The translations under genes were made by a program, and so were the position numbers. Under the pieces are notes generated by a model. That model ran no database searches. It was not told where the DNA came from and saw only the letters and a program-made list of their open reading frames with translations. Below are positions 1 to 6,877 of a stretch of DNA of 44,992 nt, piece after piece. Each line of letters opens with the position of its first letter. Within the stretch, counting starts at the first letter, position 1. This stretch comes from Bacillota bacterium (GTDB lineage: Bacteria > Bacillota > Sulfobacillia > JAJZYS01 > JAJYTV01), in NCBI GenBank assembly GCA_021793645.1, contig JAJYSJ010000003.1:1-44992 (forward strand). Reading direction: 5' to 3'.

Positions 1-160
1 GCCGGTGGTTCGGGTTGGTGTGTTCAATGGACAGATAGACGGCGATGAGTCCGTAGAGAACCGCGGCATGGCTGCTGATGGCGGGATTCCGAAGAAGTGC
101 CGTAGGGGTTTTCACCATAGGTTCGTTCCCGTACTTGCGCACGATGGCTCCCTGCGACAC
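1..160 (-). CDS. Winged-helix / GIY-YIG-like protein, copy 1, N-terminal part only
   Basis: This is the first ~53 codons of a gene that runs off the left edge. The GTG start (158-160) sits behind a GGGGGTGA ribosome binding site, and the same arrangement precedes the full-length paralog ending at 5510. After a divergent first ~30 residues, the stretch around HAAVLYGLIAVYLSIEHTNP aligns with HAVRLYGLIASCLSIERTNP of the paralog, the start of a winged-helix DNA-binding domain. It lies downstream of the HTH gene at 260-592, separated by a hairpin, exactly as in copy 2. The C-terminal GIY-YIG-like domain is not in the window, so only its presence in the paralog suggests it. Confidence 0.7.
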   Translation of the reverse strand, partial: MSQGAIVRKYGNEPMVKTPTALLRNPAISSHAAVLYGLIAVYLSIEHTNPNHR

Positions 161-175
161 CGCGTCACCCCCTCG

Positions 176-214
176 ACAAACAGAAACCAGGCCCCGCCGG
201 CGGCGGTAGCCTGG
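176..214 (-). terminator. Hairpin between HTH gene and winged-helix gene, copy 1
   Basis: The arms CCAGGC (187-192) and GCCTGG (209-214) enclose a GC-rich interior. On the minus strand the hairpin is followed by a T-rich stretch. The arm interiors differ from those of the copy-2 hairpin (6488-6514), yet the outer pairing is kept. This supports a real RNA structure, acting as terminator or attenuator after the HTH gene. Confidence 0.55.
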
Positions 215-259
215 CACTAATACCGTCTCTCGCGTTCGTGGCGGCTGCCCGCACCTGCT

Positions 260-592
260 TCAGGCAGGGTCAGGGTGTTGCTGAAATGCTTCCTGCTCAT
301 GCTCTTGGAGGATCCGTTTGACACGCCGAGGATGGGTGTCCAGCGCTGTAGCGATCTCTTGTAGGGATCTTCCGGCCTCTCGCATCGCAAGCACCGTGCT
401 GAGTGCCTTGTGTCGTGTTTGGCGCTGGAAGTCGCTGCGGCTGATCCATGTGGCTCCGTGGCCCCTGAACATTCTGCGCACCGTGTCCCAGCTCATCCCG
501 TACTCGTGGGCAATTTCCTTCAAGGTCAGCCCTTGTTCATGGTTGAGCCTGTAGACCTCATCGAACGACGGAGGCTGCAGCTCGGGGTCCAA
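260..592 (-). CDS. Small double-HTH DNA-binding protein, copy 1
   Basis: A 110-residue protein with two helix-turn-helix-like segments: residues ~20-45 (TLKEIAHEYGMSWDTVRRMF) and ~62-96 (LQEIATALDTHPRRVKRIL). Each resembles the HTH of resolvases and sigma-like or transposase N-termini. The only usable start is TTG at 592, without a convincing ribosome binding site, so translation may be coupled to the ATPase fragment, whose stop (558) lies 35 nt inside this gene. The copy at 6563-6877 is about 91% identical in DNA over 300 nt. The C-terminus carries a six-residue insertion relative to copy 2 (EQEAFQQHPDPA against EHPDPA). I do not recognise a named family. It could be a regulator, or the DNA-binding part of a mobile element. 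Confidence 0.65.
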   Translation of the reverse strand: MDPELQPPSFDEVYRLNHEQGLTLKEIAHEYGMSWDTVRRMFRGHGATWISRSDFQRQTRHKALSTVLAMREAGRSLQEIATALDTHPRRVKRILQEHEQEAFQQHPDPA

Positions 593-1622
593 CGGAAGGC
601 TTGCTTCTGCTGATATAAACTGAGTGTCCTGCTTTGTCTGATGCGATTACGGTGGCTGACCCTAGCGTCTCCACGGCCGGTAGGTGGCGGACCAGGGCGT
701 GGCGTCGGAGCATGCGTTGCACCCCGACCGCCAGCGCGATCGTGACTATGGCGGGGAGCCCTTCCGGGATCGCCGCGACCGCAAGGCTGACGCCCGCGAG
801 GAACATGTGGAAGAGGCTCTCGCCGCGCAGCACACCCGCGACCACGACGACTGCAGCGATGCCGAGGCACGCCCACACAAGTGTCTTGCCAAGCCCCTCC
901 AGGCGCTGCTGCAGCGGCGTCGCCTCCGCCGCCTGCTCAGTGAGCAGGCGCGCGATGCCGCCCATCGCCGTGTTCGTACCTGTCTGGGTCACGAGGCCGA
1001 CGGCGCGGCCGCGGATGATGGTGGTGCCGGCGAAGACCATGTTCTTGCGCTCGCTGATCGGCTCCCGGCCGCGACCTACCCATTCTGCGGACTTCGTCAC
1101 CGGGACGGACTCGCCCGTGAGGATCGCCTCTTCGACCCCGAGTTCCGTCGCCTGCAGGAGGCGGGCATCGGCGGCTGGCTTGTCGCCCGCCTCCAGCAGG
1201 AGCACATCGCCGGGAACCACGTCGGCGGCCGGGATCCTGACTTCCTCCCCGTCTCTGCGGACCCGGGCCGTCGGCGCCGACATCTCCTTTAGCGCTTCCA
1301 GGGATCTCTCCGCGCGGAACTCCTGCAACGATCCCAGCACGGCGTTGACGATCACGATCAGGATGATGGTGACCGCGTCGCCTACCTCGCCCAGCACCAG
1401 CGAAACTGCAGTGGCTCCGAGAAGGACAAGGACCATGAAGTCACGGAACTGTTCGAGGAAGACGCGGAAGAAGCTTCGCCGCTTCGGTTTGGGGAGTTCG
1501 TTTGGACCGTACTGGGCGAGGCGCCGCTTCGCTTCATGCTCCGAGAGTCCTTGAACAGCGTTGCTGGAGAGCTGCGCGGCCACTTCCGGCACGGACAGCT
1601 GGTGAACATCCAACTGAAGCAT
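558..1622 (-). pseudogene. P2-type cation ATPase truncated at the phosphorylation motif, copy 1
   Basis: The 354 residues match the N-terminal third of Ca2+-type P-ATPases (~900 residues). They include the cation-ATPase N-domain (residues ~8-75), two transmembrane segments (~60-100), an actuator domain with ILTGESVPV (TGES 169-172), and two more membrane segments with PEGLP (286-290) of helix M4. The catalytic DKTGT has become DKAGH (329-333), followed by 21 unrelated residues and a stop. The P and N domains are absent, so it cannot be a working pump. ATG 1622 has a strong AGGGGAGAGG site. The second copy at 6843-7907 is ~85% identical in protein and cut at the same codon. The reading frame is otherwise intact, so expression as a membrane protein remains possible. 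Confidence 0.8.
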
Positions 1623-1655
1623 GACCTCTCCCCTTTGCGCTGGGAGAAGCCTATG
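1623..1655 (-). promoter_or_regulatory. Invariant 33-nt leader of ATPase fragment, copy 1
   Basis: These 33 nt directly upstream of the ATG are identical to 7908-7940, and similarity stops abruptly beyond them on the upstream side. In the mRNA, TCTCCC can pair with GGGAGA, part of the ribosome binding site, across a 9-nt loop. The leader could therefore hide the site and control translation. Identity is perfect here although the adjoining coding parts are only ~79% identical. Confidence 0.45.
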
Positions 1656-1897
1656 CGTGCGTCGCGCCGGGTAGGAGCGGCCTCCGTGTGGTCAATTACG
1701 TTGCCCCGCCATGTCGCTGAGCAGACAGCGCAGTCGGCAACGCTGCGTATCACCTACACTGAGTCTCAGGTATGATTGGGCGTCGTTAGCCACACGGCCC
1801 GACTGTCATTGATCTCCTTCGACACTTCGTAAGGTATACTTAGCGCACCAGCCCGGCTGTTCCACCGGCTTCCCGCGGCCGACTAAGCTGTGAGCGC

Positions 1898-2673
1898 TTG
1901 CGGTACAGGAGACAGACAGACAGTGTATCGTTCGGGGTATTCGAGACCGGAGGACAGACAAGGCGCCTGCCATGGGGAGCAGCAGGCGTTTCGTGCAGGT
2001 GGGTCGACGGCGAGCGAGTAGTCCAGCCAGTGACGGGTTCGTTGCAAGGAGAAGCGGTGCGACGGGGCTCTTCTCTGGCGATGGACGTCAGCGGTGTGCC
2101 GCTCGGCCTGCTGACGTCGCGATTCTGGGCACGGGATGGCGAGAAGACAGCCGAGAAGGAAAGCCGCCGCTGGGTCGAGACGGTGCGTGAGGTGCGAGCG
2201 ATCGTGCCGGAGGACACGCGCGTCGTCGTCATCGGTGATCGAGAGAGCGACATCTTCGCGGTGTTCTCCGAGGCGAGGGCGGTGGGCGCGGATGTCCTAG
2301 TGCGCGCGACGCACAACCGAAAGCTCGCCGACGGCTGGCCGGATCTTCCGCGGCACTGGGGCAGGCCCCGCTGCTCGGCACGCTGGAGGTGGACATACCT
2401 CGCGGCCATGAGCATCCGGAACGCCACGTCACGCTCGCCCCTGCACGCCCAAGAGGTGCAGCTGCACCCACAGCTGGACCTCAGCGGAGCGAATCCCGTC
2501 CAGATGACTGTGGTCTCCGCATCGGAGATCGCTCCGCGGATGGCGAGACGCCCGTTGGCTGGGTGCTGCTCACTACGCTGCAGGCGCAAACGGCGGAGCA
2601 GGCCGCGGCCGCGGCCGTGGTGCGCTGGTACTCCTACCGCTGGCGCATCGAGAGATTCCACTACACCTTGAAG
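1898..2673 (+). pseudogene. Decayed Tn5/IS4-type transposase
   Basis: The remnants follow the order of an IS4-family (Tn5/IS50-like) DDE transposase. First comes GVPLGLL with a tract of R/E-rich sequence. Next is GDRESDIF with the second catalytic Asp (~2240). The C-terminal signature Y-x2-R-x3-E-x6-K follows, as YSYRWRIERFHYTLK (2629-2673). The similarity changes frame at least three times: frame 1 to ~2358, frame 2 at ~2365-2440, frame 1 at ~2453-2537, frame 2 after ~2540. The N-terminal DTT motif is not recognisable and the tail after the YREK lysine is lost. It is therefore an old inactive insertion. No terminal inverted repeats were found. The 240 nt before it hold nothing I can identify. 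Confidence 0.8.
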
Positions 2674-2751
2674 TTATCCGGCCAATCCTCGCTCAGATCA
2701 CCCCGCACGCGTTTAGACGCCCATTTTCAGATACTCGGCGGGCTTGAACGG

Positions 2752-2946
2752 TCAGGCAGGGGATCGCTTCCTCGGCGTCTGTTCACGCCCTGAGGTCTCA
2801 TTCAAGAAGCGCTGCAGCCGTTCTACGAGGTCGCGATGACGCTTGATCTCCTCGGTCCAGCCCCTGGCTTGGGCATGCCGGGCGTGAAGGTCCTCTGGCG
2901 CGGCTTTCAGCGCATGGAGATCTTCACCGCCTGGATCGTTGCTCAT
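2752..2946 (-). CDS. Possible small hydrophilic protein (64 aa), unsupported family
   Basis: An ORF of 64 codons starting ATG 2946. It is charged and helical in character (TEEIKRHRDLVERLQRFLNE). Only a weak AGG directly touches the start codon. It sits between the transposase remnant and the secreted protein gene. No family is recognised. It may be chance, or part of a broken mobile element. If it is not a gene, 2674-2978 is an intergenic stretch with no other signal I can see. Confidence 0.25.
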   Translation of the reverse strand: MSNDPGGEDLHALKAAPEDLHARHAQARGWTEEIKRHRDLVERLQRFLNETSGREQTPRKRSPA

Positions 2947-2978
2947 CCTAGGCGTGATGTGGGTAAGGGGTAGCCTTT

Positions 2979-3782
2979 TCAATGAGCGCGGACAACCGCG
3001 TTCGTTCGAACTCCTGTAATAGAGGTTATGACACGCCATAATCGTAAATTTTTGTCCCACAACCGAACACCGCTTGGAGCAATAACGCTTGCACAGGCAG
3101 GATCCTCCGAAAATGAGTATGAACCCTTTGTTGTCGAGAAGCGCACGGTTGCCGATGCCCCATCGTTGCCCAGACAACCGAGCACTCCTCGTACATCCAT
3201 CGGCAGAGTGTTCACAACTGTGAGCAGACCCCGCCATGATCGCGGGGATCTTAGCGTTCGAGCCGTCCAGAACACCTCCCCCGACGAACGAGATCTGACG
3301 AGGACCTTCTTCACCGCATACTCAACCAGAGTGGTCTTCGGTCTGGGTGGCGCAAGGATGACCTCACTTGCTAATGAATATAGACTGGTCGATCCCGATG
3401 GTTTCACAGTTAGAACGATAGTCATGTGGTCGCTTGAGCCCTTACTAAACTGCCAGCCCCAACCTTCGATCCCTTCTGTGAGGCTCGCGGTATAACCTCC
3501 AGCAACTTCTTGAAATCCTAACTGTCGCAATTTTGGCGAATAGTACGCGTAAATAGAGCGTGCCGACAGTGGGACTACGTAGCTTGTCATCTTAACGTGC
3601 AGAAGAGGGGATGTCGCTGTCACGAATGGCGCCAGCTTTCTGCTGCTGACGTGCGCTCCTGGAGGAGGTGGAGGAATGACGAATGGGTGATCCGCTGCAG
3701 CGGGCGTGGACAAGCGCCACATGACGGTAGCCCCCGTAAGCAGCAGGCCAAAAAATATAAAGGAGAGACTCCTTTTATACAT
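2979..3782 (-). CDS. Secreted protein of unknown function (267 aa)
   Basis: The ATG at 3782 is preceded by AAGGAG eight nt upstream. The N-terminus is a classic signal sequence: MYKR, a hydrophobic core FIFFGLLLTGATVMW, then a polar/Ala stretch TPAAADHP. The mature part begins with a proline run (IPPPPPG) and holds tyrosine-rich segments around residues 80-110. A second basic segment at ~155-180 is followed by a Gly/Ser-rich region with two cysteines (CLGNDG and DPACAS) that could form a disulfide. No family is recognised. Base composition here is less GC-rich than in the core genes further right, which suggests acquired DNA. It lies downstream of the G1 peptidase on the same strand, separated by a terminator-like hairpin, so it is probably transcribed on its own. 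Confidence 0.6.
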   Translation of the reverse strand: MYKRSLSFIFFGLLLTGATVMWRLSTPAAADHPFVIPPPPPGAHVSSRKLAPFVTATSPLLHVKMTSYVVPLSARSIYAYYSPKLRQLGFQEVAGGYTASLTEGIEGWGWQFSKGSSDHMTIVLTVKPSGSTSLYSLASEVILAPPRPKTTLVEYAVKKVLVRSRSSGEVFWTARTLRSPRSWRGLLTVVNTLPMDVRGVLGCLGNDGASATVRFSTTKGSYSFSEDPACASVIAPSGVRLWDKNLRLWRVITSITGVRTNAVVRAH

Positions 3783-3984
3783 GTCATATTCTCCTTCCTC
3801 GCCTCGCGCGCGTTGGGTGGCATAGCACGACAACATCAACCAAGCGATAGCAGCGGGTTGTGGGCACTCGTCCTGTAGCGTCTCCCTCCTTGGTCTCTTC
3901 TTGCTGAACCCCTATGGGCCGACTCCGTGACATGTGGAACGAAGACGCCATGCCATCCAGGCGGTCCTCGTCGGTGTAGAACTT

Positions 3985-4013
3985 GGAGGCGGCGAGCTAA
4001 TCTCACCGCCTCC
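3985..4013 (-). terminator. Hairpin after the G1 peptidase gene
   Basis: 12-bp arms (3985-3996 and 4002-4013), GGAGGCGGCGAG against CTCACCGCCTCC with one G-T pair, and a 5-nt loop. It lies 25 nt past the peptidase stop. There is no long T run, so termination may be weak. The rest of 3783-4037 shows no gene. Confidence 0.5.
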
Positions 4014-4037
4014 CGGGGCTACGTTATCCAGGCTGCG

Positions 4038-5009
4038 TCAGTGCCATGTCTCGGTAAAGCTTTCGTTGTCACTGCCCACAGCGCTTGGTTGGGAGAGGAC
4101 AGAACCTGTGCAGTTCGATCCCGAGTACATAGTAATCTTCGTGTAGTTGAAATCTGCGAACGGACCGTCAGTGTTGCCTCCCGTAAGTTGCGCGTAAGTG
4201 AAGGGCACAGAACCAAAGTCCGGGAGCGTACCCGGTCCGTTTGGCATCTCATTGATATAGTCAGCGCTCGACCCGTCGTAGTATGGAGTGGACGCGGGCC
4301 ACGGAGTGTACTTACCAGTAGACTCGTTCTCTAAGTAGTACTCGGTTTGTCCGTTCCCTTCGTAGTATACGGACACGTACACTGTGTTGCCCGGGGAAAT
4401 GACTGGTCCGACGTATTGGGGAGGGTTCGGGTAGTCTTCCACCCACATACGATATGATGGGGTCGGAGAGTTAGCGATCGACACCGTTCCGGCTTGGTCT
4501 ATGACATTGGACCCCGATGGGCCCCAGCCACCGATTCCCGTCCAGAATGCTGCTGCGGGCACAGGAGAGCCGCCGAGAGCCGGAACAGCCGCTATGACCC
4601 AGTCAGCGGATGTCTGAGTGTACGCTACCCCACCGTTATTTGCCGACTGATCCATATACCCTGCCCAGTTGGTAGAGCATGTTCCAGTCTCCGTTGCTGG
4701 TTGGATCTCAGGACTAACCCACGCAGGTGCCCAGACCGGGCTTGGGGCCACGTACGTCTTGGCGTGCTCCATTGCCTGAGTCCAGGCAGCCAACGCTGAT
4801 GCACTCGTGGGACGTGGCGGGAACCCATAAGCCTTGAGGGCCGCAGCCGAGGCAGTGAGAGGATTAAAGCCCGCCGGAGGAGCGGACACGCGCGCCGATA
4901 AACCCTGAGTGGCGTTCGCTGCTGCAGCATAAGTCACTGCCAAAGACCCTGATGCCAGTAAGAGTATGCCAGCAGCTCCAATTGCCAAGCCGATTCGACT
5001 TATGCGCAC
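4038..5009 (-). CDS. Secreted G1-family (eqolisin) glutamic peptidase
   Basis: A predicted 323-residue exported peptidase. The GTG at 5009 is chosen because GGAGG lies seven nt upstream; an in-frame ATG at 5024 overlaps that site. A signal peptide (IGLAIGAAGILLLASGSLAVTYAA) is followed by a ~70-residue propeptide-like part. The mature domain then starts near CSTNWAGYMDQ and carries G1 hallmarks: AFWTGIGGWG, IDQAGT (the region of the catalytic Gln), MWVEDYP, GSSADYINEMP (the region of the catalytic Glu) and FGSVPFT. G1 peptidases are acid-active and pepstatin-insensitive as a family. This suggests extracellular protein breakdown at low pH. It stands alone, 67 nt downstream of the small-gene operon. 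Confidence 0.85.
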   Translation of the reverse strand: MRISRIGLAIGAAGILLLASGSLAVTYAAAANATQGLSARVSAPPAGFNPLTASAAALKAYGFPPRPTSASALAAWTQAMEHAKTYVAPSPVWAPAWVSPEIQPATETGTCSTNWAGYMDQSANNGGVAYTQTSADWVIAAVPALGGSPVPAAAFWTGIGGWGPSGSNVIDQAGTVSIANSPTPSYRMWVEDYPNPPQYVGPVISPGNTVYVSVYYEGNGQTEYYLENESTGKYTPWPASTPYYDGSSADYINEMPNGPGTLPDFGSVPFTYAQLTGGNTDGPFADFNYTKITMYSGSNCTGSVLSQPSAVGSDNESFTETWH

Positions 5010-5076
5010 AAGGGCACCTCCCAAATGTGAATCGAACCCTCACTCCACGGGACTGACGCCTAATCTCGTCGCACCA

Positions 5077-5289
5077 TCACCCCCATTTTCTCCAGTATAT
5101 TCCTGCTCCCGTTGCGGTAGAGTTCACCAAAGGGGCCACCGATTCCTTCCATGCCCGATGAAACATGGGTGCCCTAGGATGGAACAGACCAGCGGACTGC
5201 GCCACCCCCTCCACCCCGACCTGCACGATGAAGCCGTCCAACTCGGGGAATCTGCACTTAGCCTGACCTCCCGAGAAGAAGCCGCTCAT
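5077..5289 (-). CDS. Unknown 70-residue protein, last gene of the copy-2 unit
   Basis: The ATG at 5289 overlaps the TGA of the previous gene (ATGA), so translation is coupled. The product starts MSGFFSGGQAKCRFPEL and is rich in Gly, Val and aromatic residues, with no clear signal peptide or membrane helix. It ends in the basic tail YWRKWG. No family is recognised. The tight overlap with two upstream genes, the first of which is the winged-helix/GIY-YIG-like protein, is the main reason to believe it is expressed. Confidence 0.5.
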   Translation of the reverse strand: MSGFFSGGQAKCRFPELDGFIVQVGVEGVAQSAGLFHPRAPMFHRAWKESVAPLVNSTATGAGIYWRKWG

Positions 5290-5495
5290 GACTCGACCCT
5301 CGGCAGCGGCCGTGCAACCAGGAACGCGGCGCCGCTCTCCAGCAGGCTCTGCACCGCGTTGTGCAGGCCGCCCGGCAAGGCAGTACGCTCGCGCGCGTCC
5401 CGCCAATAGCCGACCATCCAGTCCATGCGGATCAGGCCGGGCCACACGTTGTCAGGAATGATGCCGGGGAGAGGATTCTTCGTCTCCGTCAGCAT
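5286..5495 (-). CDS. Unknown 69-residue protein in the copy-2 operon
   Basis: Starts at ATG 5495, 14 nt after the stop of the winged-helix/GIY-YIG-like gene, and overlaps the next gene by four bases. The protein starts MLTETKNPLPGIIPDNVWPG and has a central aromatic segment (RMDWMVGYWRDARER), then LHNAVQSLLESGAAFLVARP, probably helical. No family is recognised. Its placement suggests it works with, or is regulated together with, its neighbours. A longer start upstream in this frame would overlap the previous gene and is less likely. Confidence 0.5.
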   Translation of the reverse strand: MLTETKNPLPGIIPDNVWPGLIRMDWMVGYWRDARERTALPGGLHNAVQSLLESGAAFLVARPLPRVES

Positions 5496-5509
5496 GTTCG
5501 GTTGGAGCG

Positions 5510-6463
5510 CTATCGCCCCCGGCGTGTCGCCGGCATCGACGTGCCCCCAAGGCCACCCATGAAGAGGCCCGCGGTCCACATCATCTGCACGAGCGCGTTC
5601 AGGCTGTCGCCCTTATCCAGGTAAGGCTCGAACGCCGCGCGCAGATCATCGACGCTGACCGGGTTGCGGTAGGCGTCGAGCCAGAACTGGTAGAGGGCCT
5701 CGGGCAACGGCACGAGCGCGCTGCCCGTCCACGCCCAACGCTCGCCAGGGTGCGCGGGCGGCAGCGGCGTCGTGATCAGCCAGTCCGGGTAGTCAGCGCC
5801 GAAGGCTGTGTTCCACCACTGTATCCTTGTAGAGGCGAGATGCTCTCCCCCACATGCCAGCCGCAGCGGCTCAGGCGAAGGACGGAACCATTCGCCACGA
5901 ACCCTCTGATCGCGGGAGCGGTCGTGGAGGGCCCGCTCGAGATCCGCCCCACCTGGATGTGTGCCGAGAAGCACGAGACGTTCCGTGGAGGCAGCCTGAA
6001 GCATTCGTAGTCGGCCTGCTACATCGGCGCTTACACCGATCTTTATTCCTCCGCCTTCGCGTTGGATGAAGTGCATCGACCGTTTCGTCTCTCCATCGAA
6101 CTTGTCATCACTCGATTGGAGAAGCGGATCTCCCTGCTCTCGCAGTAACGTGTAGACGCTGCCGATACGCAGCCCGCGAACGTCCACAATCGGCCTCACC
6201 TGGACCAAGCCAACAGCGACCAGCTCCCTAAGCGCCCGTCCCACAGTTGGCATGCTGACGCCCATGTCTTCGGCCAAGTGTCGCCGACTAGGGTTGGTGC
6301 GCTCGATGGAGAGGCAGCTGGCGATGAGCCCGTAGAGGCGCACGGCATGGCTGCTGAGGGTGGCGGACTCAAGGATCTGGACAGGGGCCGTAACCACAGC
6401 AGCGTCGCCATACCGGCAAACCACGCGGTCGCCACGCTGGCCGGGTCCTGTCTGTGTGGACAC
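5510..6463 (-). CDS. Winged-helix protein with GIY-YIG-like (T5orf172/MUG113) domain, copy 2
   Basis: 317 residues from GTG 6463, which follows a GAGGGGGTGA site shared with copy 1. Residues ~38-105 form a winged helix (RRHLAEDMGVSMPTVGRALREL, then a wing RPIVDVRGLRIGSVYTLL). Residues ~130-205 match the T5orf172/MUG113 branch of the GIY-YIG superfamily: HFIQREGGGIKIGVS, RLRMLQAAS, LLGTHPGGADLERALH, GEWFRPSPEPL. The C-terminal ~110 residues are unassigned. Members of this branch occur in phage and mobile DNA proteins. Whether this one cuts DNA cannot be told from sequence. It heads a three-gene overlapping operon and sits downstream of the HTH gene and the truncated ATPase. Confidence 0.75.
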   Translation of the reverse strand: MSTQTGPGQRGDRVVCRYGDAAVVTAPVQILESATLSSHAVRLYGLIASCLSIERTNPSRRHLAEDMGVSMPTVGRALRELVAVGLVQVRPIVDVRGLRIGSVYTLLREQGDPLLQSSDDKFDGETKRSMHFIQREGGGIKIGVSADVAGRLRMLQAASTERLVLLGTHPGGADLERALHDRSRDQRVRGEWFRPSPEPLRLACGGEHLASTRIQWWNTAFGADYPDWLITTPLPPAHPGERWAWTGSALVPLPEALYQFWLDAYRNPVSVDDLRAAFEPYLDKGDSLNALVQMMWTAGLFMGGLGGTSMPATRRGR

Positions 6464-6477
6464 CGCGTCACCCCCTC

Positions 6478-6514
6478 GAAAAGAGAACCAGGCTCCCCGG
6501 CGATGGGAGCCTGG
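6478..6514 (-). terminator. Terminator-like hairpin between HTH gene and winged-helix gene, copy 2
   Basis: Perfect 10-bp arms, CCAGGCTCCC (6488-6497) and GGGAGCCTGG (6505-6514), with a 7-nt loop. On the minus strand TTCTCTTTTC follows. This is a textbook intrinsic terminator shape for the upstream HTH gene. It lies only ~15 nt before the next start codon, so an attenuator role is possible. Confidence 0.7.
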
Positions 6515-6562
6515 CACTAATAACGTCGTCTCTTCCGTTGGCGGTAGCCGCCCGCACCTGCT

Positions 6563-6877
6563 TCAAGCAGGGTCGGGGTGTTCATGCTCTTGGAGGATCC
6601 GTTTGACGCGCCGAGGATGGGTGTCCAGCGCTGTTGCGATCTCTTGTAGGGATCTACCGGCCTCTCGCATCGCAAGCACCGTGCTGAGTGCCTTGTGTCG
6701 TGTTCGACGCTGGAAGTCGCTGCGGCTGATCCATGCGATTCCGTGGTCCCTGAACATTCGGCGCACGGTGTCCCAGCTCATCCCGAACTCGCGAGCGATT
6801 TCTTTTAGGGTCATCCCCTGCTCGCGGTTAAGCCTGTAGACCTCATCGAACGACGGAGGCTGCAGTTCGGGTTCCAA
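6563..6877 (-). CDS. Small double-HTH DNA-binding protein, copy 2
   Basis: 104 residues from TTG 6877, the position equivalent to the copy-1 start. HTH-like segments are TLKEIAREFGMSWDTVRRMF (~23-42) and LQEIATALDTHPRRVKRIL (~77-95), joined by a basic linker (SRSDFQRRTRHKALS). It overlaps the end of the truncated ATPase by 35 nt. In this copy the frame stays open further upstream, but only because it shadows the ATPase coding frame. DNA identity to copy 1 is ~91%. The family is not recognised. A DNA-binding role is inferred from the HTH motifs alone. Confidence 0.65.
   Translation of the reverse strand: MEPELQPPSFDEVYRLNREQGMTLKEIAREFGMSWDTVRRMFRDHGIAWISRSDFQRRTRHKALSTVLAMREAGRSLQEIATALDTHPRRVKRILQEHEHPDPA

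Noticed and set aside
634-1554. Long plus-strand ORF opposite the truncated ATPase (and its counterpart 6919-7902)
   Set aside because: It mirrors the ATPase coding frame, has low-complexity Ser/Arg/Thr sequence and no ribosome binding site. High GC content keeps the antisense frame open.
5077-6843. Possible intron or intein explanation for the broken ATPase (C-terminal exon downstream)
   Set aside because: I looked for the P and N domain motifs of P-type ATPases after the HTH and GIY-YIG-like genes of copy 2 and found none before the G1 peptidase, so there is no second exon to join.
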